DNA of 33,560 nt from the NCBI RefSeq assembly GCF_014640555.1, contig NZ_BMHE01000066.1, forward strand, positions 1-33,560. The letters are read 5' to 3'. The stretch comes from Paenibacillus marchantiophytorum. GTDB lineage: Bacteria; Bacillota; Bacilli; Paenibacillales; NBRC-103111. A program made the translations under genes and the position numbers. Positions 8,666-16,393 of this stretch are shown here, piece by piece. The notes beneath the pieces are model-generated. The model was not told where the DNA came from. It did not search any database and saw nothing but the letters and a program-made list of their open reading frames with translations. Each line of letters begins with the position of its first letter. Position 1 is the stretch's first letter.

Positions 8666-9592
8666 CTACACCTCCGGGTCGAGCGGTTCGTAATCTTTAC
8701 GTAGCGGATGGCCGACCCAATCGTCAGGCATCATGATGCGTACTAAATTCGGATGGCCTGGGAAATCAATCCCAAACAGATCATATACTTCCCGCTCATT
8801 CCAATCCGCGGTTGGCCATACCGGCGCAACCGACGGAATGCTCGGCTGTTCGCGATCTGTCTTTACTTTCACACAGTATTCTTTCTTGTGTGTGAGTGAA
8901 AGCAGATGATACGCCACCTCTAGATGCGTCTCTTGGTCAACGCCGGAGAGATTGCGCAAGTAATCGCAGCGCAGCTCTTCGTGATCCCTCAGCGTCAGCG
9001 CGGCCTGCGGCCAGCGTGAGCTGTGAATGACCACGTAAGGACGATGCGCGTCCCTTTCGTTGATGAAGGCATCGACGACGGCGTCTTCGCCAACGTCGGC
9101 TTTCAAGATCTCAACCAGACGGTCCAGCAGCGGCTGGTTCGGCGAAGGCACTTTCGGCGCGTCAGGCTCCGCCGATTCGGTCTTCGCGCGCGCGCTAGCT
9201 CGCGCGGCGCGGGCTTCTGCGGCGGCCTGGGCTTTGGCCGCCTTCTCGTCATCTGCGGCCGCAGGCGCAGATGGGTCTGCTGCCGACGCGGGCTCGCCCG
9301 TCGGCTCAGCGGCCGCGCGCGCAGCTAGCCGGGCGGCACGGGCTGCGGCGCGCTCAGCCGCAGCGTCGCTCTTCGCGGCGTCCGGCGCTGGCTCCGCCGC
9401 GACCGGCGTTTCGCTTGCAGCAGGCGCTTGCTTATCCGCCGCTTGATCCTCGCCGCTCGCTGCCTCAGCAGCCTCAGCAGCAGGCTCACCTGTTGTTTCC
9501 GGCGCAGGCTCGCTTGTTTCTTTTACTTCCTCAGCAGGAGCCTGATCGACCGTCTGCTCAACCTTTCCCTCCGGCTTCTTCTCTTCGCTCAT
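8666..9592 (-). CDS. nuoC: NADH-quinone oxidoreductase subunit C with a long Ala/Glu/Pro-rich N-terminal extension
   Basis: 30-kDa subunit of the hydrophilic arm, 308 residues. Only residues from about 150 onward match the family, ending in the signature WNEREVYDLFGIDFPGHPN and the terminal PLRKDYEPLDPEV. The first 150 residues are low-complexity: acidic and Pro/Ala-rich to about residue 75, then Ala/Arg-rich with repeated AARAAR-type units, predicted disordered or helical. Local GC is visibly higher there (9150-9480). ATG is preceded by AGGTGACC, and the 4-base ATGA overlap with nuoB supports the long form, so the extension is probably translated. Extended NuoC proteins are known in Bacillales; the role of the extension is unknown to me. 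Confidence 0.94.
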   Translation of the reverse strand: MSEEKKPEGKVEQTVDQAPAEEVKETSEPAPETTGEPAAEAAEAASGEDQAADKQAPAASETPVAAEPAPDAAKSDAAAERAAARAARLAARAAAEPTGEPASAADPSAPAAADDEKAAKAQAAAEARAARASARAKTESAEPDAPKVPSPNQPLLDRLVEILKADVGEDAVVDAFINERDAHRPYVVIHSSRWPQAALTLRDHEELRCDYLRNLSGVDQETHLEVAYHLLSLTHKKEYCVKVKTDREQPSIPSVAPVWPTADWNEREVYDLFGIDFPGHPNLVRIMMPDDWVGHPLRKDYEPLDPEV

Positions 9593-10107
9593 CGGTTGGT
9601 CACCTGCTTCCCGGTCTTCGCTTCATAGCGAATTTTCTCCTGAAGCTTGTTAATTCCATAAATCAACGCAGCCGGATTTGGCGGGCAACCTGGAATGTAC
9701 ACATCAACGGGAACGATTTGATCGACACCTTTTACCACGGAATAGGACTTGATATAAGGCCCACCCGCTGTCGCGCAAGAGCCCATGGCGATTACCCATT
9801 TCGGTTCCGGCATTTGTTCATAAAGACGGCGCAGCAAAGGAGCCATTTTCTTCGTAACAGTCCCCGCCACAATCATGACATCCGATTGCCTGGGAGACGT
9901 ACGGAAGATGACTCCGAAACGATCCAAATCATAGTGAGATCCACCCGTACCCATCATTTCGATCGCGCAACAAGCCAATCCAAACGTTAATGGCCAAAGT
10001 GAATTACTGCGAGCCCAAGCTTTCACTTGCTCCAGTGTAGTCATAAAGACATTGCGATTTAACTCTTCCCGTTCCTCGGGCGATATCGACTCTAGACTGA
10101 AGTCCAT
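9589..10107 (-). CDS. nuoB: NADH-quinone oxidoreductase subunit B (cluster N2)
   Basis: Subunit that holds the terminal 4Fe-4S cluster N2 and donates electrons to quinone, 172 residues from the chosen start. The four ligand cysteines are seen in GLACCAIEMM (adjacent pair), MGSCATAGGPY and PGCPPNP. I start at ATG 10107 (MDFSLES), preceded by AAGGTG. The longer frame adds 21 residues that lie wholly inside nuoA. The start overlaps nuoA by 16 bases and the stop overlaps nuoC by 4. Confidence 0.97.
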   Translation of the reverse strand: MDFSLESISPEEREELNRNVFMTTLEQVKAWARSNSLWPLTFGLACCAIEMMGTGGSHYDLDRFGVIFRTSPRQSDVMIVAGTVTKKMAPLLRRLYEQMPEPKWVIAMGSCATAGGPYIKSYSVVKGVDQIVPVDVYIPGCPPNPAALIYGINKLQEKIRYEAKTGKQVTNR

Positions 10108-10460
10108 TGCAGCACCTTCTTCTTCCAAGCGTATATTAATCCTATGGCAAGCAAGGCTACAAAAATACACATTTCCACTAATGCGAAAAGTCCAAGCTGA
10201 TTAAAAGCGACAGCCCACGGATACAAAAATACGGTCTCCACATCAAAGATGACAAACATCAACGCAAACAAATAATAGCGAATATTAAACCGGATTTGGC
10301 CCTCACCTACAGGCTCGTTTCCACTCTCATACGTCGTGTACTTCTCTTCGACGGGTTTACTCGGTCTTAACCATTTGCCTGCCGTCAGCGCCACTATGGG
10401 AAGGATGATCCCTAACCCTAGAAATACCGCTACGATTACATAGTTATTTGTATACATCAT
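10092..10460 (-). CDS. nuoA: NADH-quinone oxidoreductase subunit A
   Basis: Three-helix membrane subunit at the junction of the two arms, 122 residues. The conserved helix 2 to 3 region reads RYYLFALMFVIFDVETVFLY, with the acidic residues typical of the family, and the preceding loop has the YESGNEP motif. It starts with two consecutive ATG codons, and GGAGGCGG lies 12-15 bases ahead, so either could be used. First gene of the nuo operon, about 68 bases after the predicted transcription start. Confidence 0.96.
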   Translation of the reverse strand: MMYTNNYVIVAVFLGLGIILPIVALTAGKWLRPSKPVEEKYTTYESGNEPVGEGQIRFNIRYYLFALMFVIFDVETVFLYPWAVAFNQLGLFALVEMCIFVALLAIGLIYAWKKKVLQWTSV

Positions 10461-10534
10461 TTGAATGTAACCGCCTCCATTCTTTTTTGCTTCACTAACA
10501 CGTACTATTTCATTTGGAAATATTCACCTTAAAC

Positions 10535-10563
10535 ATTATATCAAAAAGCCTTTTGGGCGTCGA
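10535..10563 (-). promoter_or_regulatory. Sigma-A-type promoter of the nuo operon
   Basis: On the minus strand TCGACG, then 17 bases, then TATAAT. The -10 box is perfect and the -35 matches 4 of 6 positions of TTGACA. Predicted start near 10528, giving a leader of about 68 bases to nuoA. No operator dyad is obvious. Confidence 0.75.
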
Positions 10564-10742
10564 TGGCTAATTCCAAACGTCACAATTCAGGCTTAGTGTG
10601 TAGAATTCCCAAATCTATCCTAAATTACTCAGACCTCTGAAACAATTGATTAGTTAGTTGTTGAGATGGGTAATACTATGCAGTGGAAAATGGAGGCTTA
10701 TCTCTATTCTCCCTGAATTTATATGAGAGAGGATGATATCAC

Positions 10743-11045
10743 ATGAAAACAGCTACTGATCTACATCGCACTAATGAAAAAGTGGAGGAAACGGGGACAT
10801 ACATTTGCGCTGCCGGCAAAGCTCTTCAACTATCACACGGGGATGTATTTCCGTATTGTCCGGTTTCGGGCAATGAAACGACATGGCGGCATGCGAATCA
10901 TCAGCATCAAACGGGCGACAAAGTAACGGAGGCAGGCCAGTACCAAGATGCAGACGGACAAACCATAGATCTACAAATTGGCGAGACATTCCCTTCCTGT
11001 CCAAAAACAGGACAACCTACGGCTTGGCATCACGCATCAAAATAG
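10743..11045 (+). CDS. Small YjzC-like protein with two tandem domain copies
   Basis: 100-residue soluble protein with no signal peptide or membrane segment. It is an internal duplication. Residues about 16-51 (ETGTY ... L.HGDVFPYCPVSG ... TWRHA) and about 61-97 (EAGQY ... L.IGETFPSCPKTG ... AWHHA) align unit to unit, each with one CPxxG and a terminal W-x-H. The pattern GxY-x(n)-L-x-x-G-x-x-FP-x(n)-W resembles the small Bacillus protein YjzC, but with a cysteine in each unit. The function of that family is not known to me. ATG follows GAGAGG. It is monocistronic, between the divergent nuo promoter and its own strong terminator. The Cys/His content might bind metal; this is speculation. Confidence 0.75.
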   Translation: MKTATDLHRTNEKVEETGTYICAAGKALQLSHGDVFPYCPVSGNETTWRHANHQHQTGDKVTEAGQYQDADGQTIDLQIGETFPSCPKTGQPTAWHHASK

Positions 11046-11073
11046 GTTTACTCCTTATTAAGAGGGGCTGAGC

Positions 11074-11122
11074 GGGGCTGTTCGTAAGGTCGAAAGACCT
11101 TGCGGGCAGCCCTTTCTCATTT
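11074..11122 (+). terminator. Strong terminator of the YjzC-like gene
   Basis: An 18-bp stem (GGGGCTG...AAGGTC / GACCTT...CAGCCCT, with a few G-U pairs) is closed by a GAAA tetraloop and followed by TTTCTCATTTTC. It begins 28 bases after the stop codon. Confidence 0.85.
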
Positions 11123-11127
11123 TCAAG

Positions 11128-11204
11128 TAAGAGTCTCTAGAAGCTCCTATTGACACAAAAAGTAGCTATTTTCGAGGAATAGAAGCCCTTGGAGACTCTT
11201 ATCG
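11128..11204. repeat. 77-nt palindromic repeat, copy 1
   Basis: Begins TAAGAGTCTC and ends with its exact reverse complement GAGACTCTTA, followed by TCG. It contains an inner CTATT/AATAG hairpin around TTCGAGG. Copy 2 lies 38 bases away in the same orientation, the same length and with about 11 differences. No coding potential. The location is the gap between two convergent transcription units. Confidence 0.8.
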
Positions 11205-11242
11205 AAAGCATCACTAGCCAAAACCCCTCCACACTAAACAAT

Positions 11243-11319
11243 TAAGAGTCCCCAGAAGCTCTAATCCGCACAAAAAGTGGCCATTTTCGAGGAATAGAAG
11301 CCTTTAGAGACTCTTATCG
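11243..11319. repeat. 77-nt palindromic repeat, copy 2
   Basis: Same element as at 11128-11204 (roughly 86 percent identical by eye), with the shared core ACAAAAAGTxGCxATTTTCGAG and GAATAGAAGCC. Terminal inverted repeats TAAGAGTCCC / AGAGACTCTTA have one mismatch. Confidence 0.8.
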
Positions 11320-11352
11320 TCAGCAAAACTGCCGCGCTCCAAGGATCTGAAA

Positions 11353-11388
11353 CAAAAAAAGCGAAGGAACCAAAGTTCCCCCGCTTTT
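11353..11388 (-). terminator. Terminator of the atp operon
   Basis: On the minus strand AAGCGGGGGAAC, loop TTT, GGTTCCTTCGCTT, then TTTTTTG, starting 15 bases after the atpC stop codon. The stem has a two-base internal mismatch but ends in a good T tract. Confidence 0.88.
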
Positions 11389-11402
11389 CGACAAACATCT
11401 AT

Positions 11403-11807
11403 TTATTTCCCGGACACGCTGATACGGTTCACTGCTCTTTGCAAAGCAGATTCCGCACGTTTGAAGTCAACGTTATCTTGCTTCGTTTCAGCAAGGCGTT
11501 TCTCCGCACGCTCTTTCGCAGCTTTCGCGCGATCGATATCAATTTGTTCTGGTAGCTCGGCGCTTTCCGCCAATATAACCACCTTATCCTTGCGCACTTC
11601 CATGAAACCGCCGTTAACCGCGATGATTTCGTCTTTAGAGCCCTGTTTCTTCACAGTAATCGGCGCAATTTTCAATGGAGTGACCAGTGGAATGTGATTC
11701 GGCAGAATTCCAAGCTCCCCTTCGACACCCTTCACGCTAATCATGTTCACTTGTTCAGCGTACACTTTGCGCTCCGGGGTAACAATTTCCAGTAGGAATG
11801 TACTCAC
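11403..11807 (-). CDS. atpC: ATP synthase F1 subunit epsilon
   Basis: Central-stalk subunit that also inhibits ATP hydrolysis, 134 residues, normal length. The N-terminal beta-sandwich has the family opening LEIVTPERKVYAEQVNMISV and GELGILPNHIPLVTPL. The C-terminal helical hairpin begins with IDIDRAKAAKERAEKRL, typical of the two-helix regulatory domain. The start is GTG with GGGAGGAG 7 bases upstream. Last gene of the operon. The 76-base gap before it holds a CTTACGAAG-hairpin element directly against the ribosome site (see 11823-11859). Confidence 0.97.
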   Translation of the reverse strand: MSTFLLEIVTPERKVYAEQVNMISVKGVEGELGILPNHIPLVTPLKIAPITVKKQGSKDEIIAVNGGFMEVRKDKVVILAESAELPEQIDIDRAKAAKERAEKRLAETKQDNVDFKRAESALQRAVNRISVSGK

Positions 11808-11822
11808 TTGGATTCTCCTCCC

Positions 11823-11859
11823 TTAGAGTTTTGCTAGGCAAAACTGGCTTCGTAAGCAT
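11823..11859 (-). repeat. RBS-proximal CTTACGAAG-hairpin element (atpC leader)
   Basis: In the transcript: ATGCTTACGAAG, CC, stem AGTTTTGC, loop CTA, stem GCAAAACT, CTAA, running straight into the GGGAGGAG ribosome site of atpC. It is the same length and layout as the element nearest wecB (19964-20000). The stem differs by a paired C/G to T/A change, which keeps pairing. A second small hairpin (TTGGC/GCCAA, 11867-11881) lies between it and the atpD stop. Confidence 0.75.
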
Positions 11860-11883
11860 TACTGCGTTGGCGTTAAGCCAAAC

Positions 11884-13281
11884 TTACAGTGTTTTTGCTT
11901 TCTCGATAGCGTCCTCGATCGTTCCCACGTTGTGGAAAGCCACTTCAGGAAGGTTGTCGTGCTTACCTTCAAGGATTTCTTTGAAGCTGCGCACAGTTTC
12001 TTTCAATGGTACATAAAGACCTGGGAAACCGTTGAACGGCTCAGCAACGTGAAGCGGCTGAGACAAGAACAGACGGAGACGACGCGCACGGTGTACAGTC
12101 AATTTATCCTCATCGGACAACTCATCCATACCCAAGATCGCGATAATATCCAGAAGCTCTTTGTAACGTTGAAGAATTTGTTTAACGCCTTGTGCTGTTC
12201 TATAGTGATCTTCGCCAAGTGTTTCTGGCGTCAAGATACGGGAAGAAGAAGCAAGTGGATCTACCGCAGGGAAAATACCTGCTGCTGCAATACTACGCTC
12301 CAAGTTCGTTGTTGCGTCCAAGTGAGCGAAAGCCGTTGCTGGAGCCGGATCCGTGTAGTCATCGGCAGGAACATAAATCGCTTGAATGGAAGTAACGGAA
12401 CCTTTTTTCGTGGACGTAATACGCTCTTGCAGTTGACCCATCTCTGTTGCCAGAGTCGGTTGGTAACCTACTGCTGATGGCATACGACCCAGCAATGCGG
12501 AAACCTCAGAACCTGCTTGTGTAAAGCGGAAGATGTTATCGATGAAAAGAAGAACGTCTTTGCCTTCTTCATCACGGAAATACTCAGCCATTGTCAAACC
12601 GGACAAAGCTACGCGAAGACGCGCGCCTGGAGGCTCGTTCATTTGACCGAATACCATCGCTGTTTTTGCGATAACGCCGGAGTCTTTCATCTCGTGGTAA
12701 AGGTCATTACCTTCACGAGTACGCTCACCAACGCCTGCGAAAACGGAGATACCGCCATGCTCTTGTGCAATGTTGTGGATCAACTCTTGCATGGTTACGG
12801 TTTTACCTACACCCGCGCCGCCGAAGAGACCGATTTTACCACCCTTAACATAAGGAGCCATAAGGTCAATAACTTTAATTCCTGTTTCAAGAATCTCTGC
12901 TTTTGTCGACAAGTTGTCGAAAGCTGGAGCTTCTTTGTGAATGCCGCTTGTAAATGTACGGTCTACGCCTTCGATACCATCGATTGGCTCTCCCAATACG
13001 TTAAACACACGACCTAATGTTGCTGCTCCAACCGGAACGGTAATAGCAGCTTTTGTATCTTCAGCTACGGCTCCACGCACAAGTCCGTCAGTTGAGGACA
13101 TTGCGATACAACGAACCAGGTTGTCACCAAGGTGAACAGCTGCTTCGACTGTCATTGTGGATAGTACGCCATTATCATTTCTTTCGATCTTGATTGCATT
13201 CAAAATTTCAGGGAGTTGTCCGCGTTCGAACTCAATGTCGACGACAGGCCCTGTAATTGTTACAACGCGCCCTTTGCTCAT
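11884..13281 (-). CDS. atpD: ATP synthase F1 subunit beta (catalytic)
   Basis: Catalytic subunit of F1, 465 residues. The Walker A motif GLFGGAGVGKTVTMQELIHN, the catalytic glutamate region GVGERTREGNDLYHEM, Walker B VLLFIDNIFRFTQAGSEVSA, and the DELSDEED-like loop (DELSDEDKLTV) are present. ATG follows GGAGGG. A GCCTC-TACG-GAGGC hairpin precedes the ribosome site. Gene order G-D-C is the standard one. Confidence 0.99.
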   Translation of the reverse strand: MSKGRVVTITGPVVDIEFERGQLPEILNAIKIERNDNGVLSTMTVEAAVHLGDNLVRCIAMSSTDGLVRGAVAEDTKAAITVPVGAATLGRVFNVLGEPIDGIEGVDRTFTSGIHKEAPAFDNLSTKAEILETGIKVIDLMAPYVKGGKIGLFGGAGVGKTVTMQELIHNIAQEHGGISVFAGVGERTREGNDLYHEMKDSGVIAKTAMVFGQMNEPPGARLRVALSGLTMAEYFRDEEGKDVLLFIDNIFRFTQAGSEVSALLGRMPSAVGYQPTLATEMGQLQERITSTKKGSVTSIQAIYVPADDYTDPAPATAFAHLDATTNLERSIAAAGIFPAVDPLASSSRILTPETLGEDHYRTAQGVKQILQRYKELLDIIAILGMDELSDEDKLTVHRARRLRLFLSQPLHVAEPFNGFPGLYVPLKETVRSFKEILEGKHDNLPEVAFHNVGTIEDAIEKAKTL

Positions 13282-13289
13282 GGTTTCCC

Positions 13290-13319
13290 TCCTAAAAAAA
13301 GCTGTGCCTCCGTAGAGGC
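13290..13319 (-). other. Hairpin ahead of the atpD ribosome site
   Basis: In the transcript AAAGCCTCTACGGAGGCACAGCTTT: an inner GCCTC/GAGGC stem with a C(UACG)G UNCG-type tetraloop and an outer AAAGC/GCTTT stem, ending just before TAGGAGGG. It does not carry the CTTACGAAG box but sits in the same place as the elements of atpC, atpZ and wecB. Confidence 0.6.
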
Positions 13320-13326
13320 TTTAATA

Positions 13327-14184
13327 TCATGCGTTCGCGTTCGCTCCGGCAACGATCTCCGATATTTCCTGGGTAATCGAGGCTTGACGCGCACGGTTAT
13401 AAGCTAATGTGTAGCCGCTGATCATTTTCGTTGCATTCTTCGTAGCGGAATTCATCGCGGTCATTCTCGCACCGAACTCACTTGCTTTACCTTCCAATAC
13501 AGCACTGTAAATAAGCGTTTCAGCATATTTAGGCAGCAATACTTCCAGTACGCCTTCTGGTGACGGCTCATACTCATAACTAGCAGCAGCCACGCCAGAA
13601 ACTTCTTCCATCGGAAGCAGGCGAATCATGGTTGGAACTTGGGTAATCGCATTTTTGAATTGGTTGTATACCAAGAACAACTGGTCATAGGTACCGTTCT
13701 CGAAGTTCTTCACTGCTGCAGTAGCTACAGGTTTAATATCCGCGAATTTCGGTGAATCCGGAACCCCTGTCACTTCTTCTACAACTGGCATATTGCGTTT
13801 GCGGAAGAAATTACTACCTTTACGTCCGATTACAAAAATCGAATATTCAGCTGTCGATTTATGGTTTTCACGAATCTCGGTCATGACCTTCCGCAACACG
13901 TTAGCGTTGTAGCCTCCAGCCAATCCACGATCCGAGGTGATTACTAAATAGCCCGTCTTCTTCACTTCGCGTGACTGTAACATCGGGTGTTTGATCCCTT
14001 TGCTTCCAGCTGCAATGCTTTGAACGACTTCTTTCAACTTATCGGAGTAAGGACGTGCTGCTTCCGCAGAACGTTGTGCTCGTCTCAAATTCGCTGCAGA
14101 GACCATTTCCATCGCTCTCGTAATTTGTTTCGTGTTTTGTGTGGACTTGATTTGGCGCTTAATCTCGCGCATTCCTTTTGCCAT
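13327..14184 (-). CDS. atpG: ATP synthase F1 subunit gamma
   Basis: Rotor shaft of F1, 285 residues. The N-terminal coiled-coil helix begins GMREIKRQIKSTQNTKQITR and continues AMEMVSAANLRRAQ. The C-terminal helix carries the family signature MTAMNSATKNATKMI. The central domain has TSDRGLAGGYNANV. ATG follows GAGAGGTGAG. It lies between atpA and atpD as usual. No anomaly. Confidence 0.98.
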   Translation of the reverse strand: MAKGMREIKRQIKSTQNTKQITRAMEMVSAANLRRAQRSAEAARPYSDKLKEVVQSIAAGSKGIKHPMLQSREVKKTGYLVITSDRGLAGGYNANVLRKVMTEIRENHKSTAEYSIFVIGRKGSNFFRKRNMPVVEEVTGVPDSPKFADIKPVATAAVKNFENGTYDQLFLVYNQFKNAITQVPTMIRLLPMEEVSGVAAASYEYEPSPEGVLEVLLPKYAETLIYSAVLEGKASEFGARMTAMNSATKNATKMISGYTLAYNRARQASITQEISEIVAGANANA

Positions 14185-14198
14185 ACCTGCTCACCTCT

Positions 14199-14305
14199 CT
14201 TTTGAGGCTTAGAAAAGCCTTCATTCGAAGACCTGAACTCAGGCGATCAGCCTGCCCAGGATTAACACGATAGGTAGAGCTCCACTTCAACGTGAAGCTC
14301 TGTCA
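14199..14305 (-). other. atpA-atpG intercistronic region with four hairpins
   Basis: The 128-base gap holds four successive stem-loops in the transcript: AGAGCT-x-CAC/GTG-x-AGCTCT (14278-14303), CAGGC/GCCTG, CCTGA/TCAGG, and AGGCTT-TTCT-AAGCCT just ahead of the atpG ribosome site. There is no open frame of note. Candidate mRNA processing or stability region, by inference. Confidence 0.6.
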
Positions 14306-14312
14306 TCATGAT

Positions 14313-15827
14313 TTATACAGAAGCTGCGAAGCTCTTTTTGAATTGAACAATTGCTTCTACTAGCGCTTTATCGTTATCCGGAGTGATGTCCTTCGTATCA
14401 CGAATGCTGTGTAGAATTTCTGGACGATTCGATTCCAAGAAAGCCAAGAATTGACCTTCAAAACGCGTTACGTCTTGAACAGGAAGATCATCCACGTGCC
14501 CTTTAACAACCGTGTAAAGGGAAGCAACTTGCTTTTCCAAAGACATCGGTTGGTGAACACCTTGTTTCAAAATTTCAAGCGTACGAACACCACGGTCCAA
14601 ACGCGATTGAGTAGCTTTATCCAAGTCAGATCCGAATGCAGCGAATGCAGCAAGCTCACGATATTGTGCCAAGTCAACACGAAGTGTACCGGCAACTTTT
14701 TTCATCGCTTTCGTTTGTGCAGAGCCCCCTACACGGGATACAGAGTTACCAACGTTAACCGCTGGACGCTGACCTGAGTAGAACAAGTCGGATTCTAAGA
14801 AGATTTGTCCGTCCGTAATCGAAATTACGTTCGTAGGAATGTAGGCCGAGATATCGCCTGCTTGTGTTTCAATGAAAGGAAGTGCCGTCATGGAACCGCC
14901 ACCCAGCTCATCATTCAATTTCGCAGCACGCTCTAGAAGACGGGAGTGCAAGTAGAAAACATCCCCTGGATAAGCTTCACGACCCGGTGGACGACGAAGC
15001 AAGAGGGACAACTCACGGTAAGCAGCCGCTTGTTTGGACAAGTCATCATAGACGATCAACACGTGCTCGCCTTTGTACATGAAGTACTCACCCATTGCGC
15101 AACCTGCGTATGGAGCCAACCAAAGCATTGGTGAAGGCTCGGAAGCAGAAGCTGTTACTACGATTGTGTAATCCAAAGCGCCAGCGTGACGAAGTGTTTC
15201 AACAACGCCTACAACCGTGGATTGTTTTTGACCAATTGCAACGTAGATACATTTAACACCGTTGCCTTTTTGGTTGATGATCGCATCGATTGCGATCGCT
15301 GTTTTACCTGTTTGACGGTCACCGATGAGCAACTCACGTTGTCCACGGCCAACCGGTACCATCGCGTCAATCGCTTTGATCCCTGTTTGCATTGGCTCAT
15401 GTACCGATTTACGGGCCATAACGCCTGGTGCTGGGGATTCGATTGGACGGAATCCAGTTGTTTCGATTGGTCCTCTGCCATCGACAGGTTGACCCAGTGG
15501 GTTAACTACACGGCCGAGAAGCGCGTCGCCTACTGGGATTTCCATGATGCGGCCCGTACGTTTTACTTGGTCGCCTTCACGAATATCTTTGTAAGGTCCG
15601 AGAATAACGATACCTACGTTGCTTTCTTCCAGGTTAAACGCGTAGCCCAGAACGCCACTTGGAAACTCAAGCAGCTCGCCTGCCATTACGCTTTCCAAGC
15701 CGTGAGCACGAGCGATACCATCACCAACTTGAATGACTGTACCTACATCAACCACTTGGATATCGGAATTATAGTTTGCAATCTGTTGTTTAATCAATGA
15801 GCTGATTTCTTCAGGTTTGATACTCAA
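14313..15827 (-). CDS. atpA: ATP synthase F1 subunit alpha
   Basis: Non-catalytic nucleotide-binding subunit, 504 residues. Walker A is GDRQTGKTAIAIDAIINQ; the alpha signature PAVNVGNSVSRVGG and the arginine-finger region are present. The start is TTG (MSIKPEEISS), supported by AGGGGTG 8 bases upstream and by the standard alpha N-terminus. It is 32 bases after atpH. Confidence 0.99.
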   Translation of the reverse strand: MSIKPEEISSLIKQQIANYNSDIQVVDVGTVIQVGDGIARAHGLESVMAGELLEFPSGVLGYAFNLEESNVGIVILGPYKDIREGDQVKRTGRIMEIPVGDALLGRVVNPLGQPVDGRGPIETTGFRPIESPAPGVMARKSVHEPMQTGIKAIDAMVPVGRGQRELLIGDRQTGKTAIAIDAIINQKGNGVKCIYVAIGQKQSTVVGVVETLRHAGALDYTIVVTASASEPSPMLWLAPYAGCAMGEYFMYKGEHVLIVYDDLSKQAAAYRELSLLLRRPPGREAYPGDVFYLHSRLLERAAKLNDELGGGSMTALPFIETQAGDISAYIPTNVISITDGQIFLESDLFYSGQRPAVNVGNSVSRVGGSAQTKAMKKVAGTLRVDLAQYRELAAFAAFGSDLDKATQSRLDRGVRTLEILKQGVHQPMSLEKQVASLYTVVKGHVDDLPVQDVTRFEGQFLAFLESNRPEILHSIRDTKDITPDNDKALVEAIVQFKKSFAASV

Positions 15828-15859
15828 CGAACTTCACCCCTATTCTTACAGTGCTTGTG

Positions 15860-16393
15860 TTAAACTAACGCTTTGGCCAAACGATCCAACTTGCCTGCCA
15901 AGCTTCCATCATATAAACGATCACCGATACGCACTTGAACGCCACCGAGCAATTTCGGCTCGACTTCATTCGAAACGCGAATCGTTTTACCTGTTACTTT
16001 GCTAAAATGTGAAGCAATCTCAGCTTGTTGAGCATCCGTTAACGCAATAGCGGAGTAAACAACAGCACTCGCTTGTCCTAGTGCTTCATTGGCTACCTTA
16101 ACGTAGTCGTTAAGTAAAGCTGAAAGAATCGATTGTCTTCCTTTATCAATCAAGACCAGCAGCGTGTTCCACACCGGTTCGGAAACTTTGCCTTCGAAAA
16201 TCTGCTTCAGCAGGTCCGTTTTCGCGGAAGTCCCGATGTTCGGATGGTTCAGGAACTTCTGCAAGTCTGCATTATCCCTAATCGCACTAGCTACAGATTT
16301 TAGCTCTTCTTCAACTTGGGAAATGATACCTTGTTCCTTCGCTACTTCGAATAGAGCTTTGGCATAACGCTTCGCTACGACGATGTCACTCAT
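15860..16393 (-). CDS. atpH: ATP synthase subunit delta (OSCP-like)
   Basis: Connects the peripheral stalk to the top of F1, 177 residues. The N-terminal helical domain begins VVAKRYAKALFEVAKEQG. The C-terminal conserved segment reads EPKLLGGVQVRIGDRLYDGS, which is the family signature. ATG overlaps the atpF stop as ATGA and is preceded by AGGAGG, which lies in the atpF tail. Confidence 0.98.
   Translation of the reverse strand: MSDIVVAKRYAKALFEVAKEQGIISQVEEELKSVASAIRDNADLQKFLNHPNIGTSAKTDLLKQIFEGKVSEPVWNTLLVLIDKGRQSILSALLNDYVKVANEALGQASAVVYSAIALTDAQQAEIASHFSKVTGKTIRVSNEVEPKLLGGVQVRIGDRLYDGSLAGKLDRLAKALV

Noticed and set aside
9023..9990. Overlapping plus-strand open frames opposite nuoC and nuoB
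   Set aside because: They come from the GC-rich Ala/Arg codons of the nuoC extension read in reverse; the translations are compositionally extreme, have no ribosome site, and nuoC itself is certain.
11041..11400. CRISPR-like array from the two 77-nt repeats
   Set aside because: Only two copies, palindromic at the ends, diverged, and with one 38-base spacer; no cas genes.
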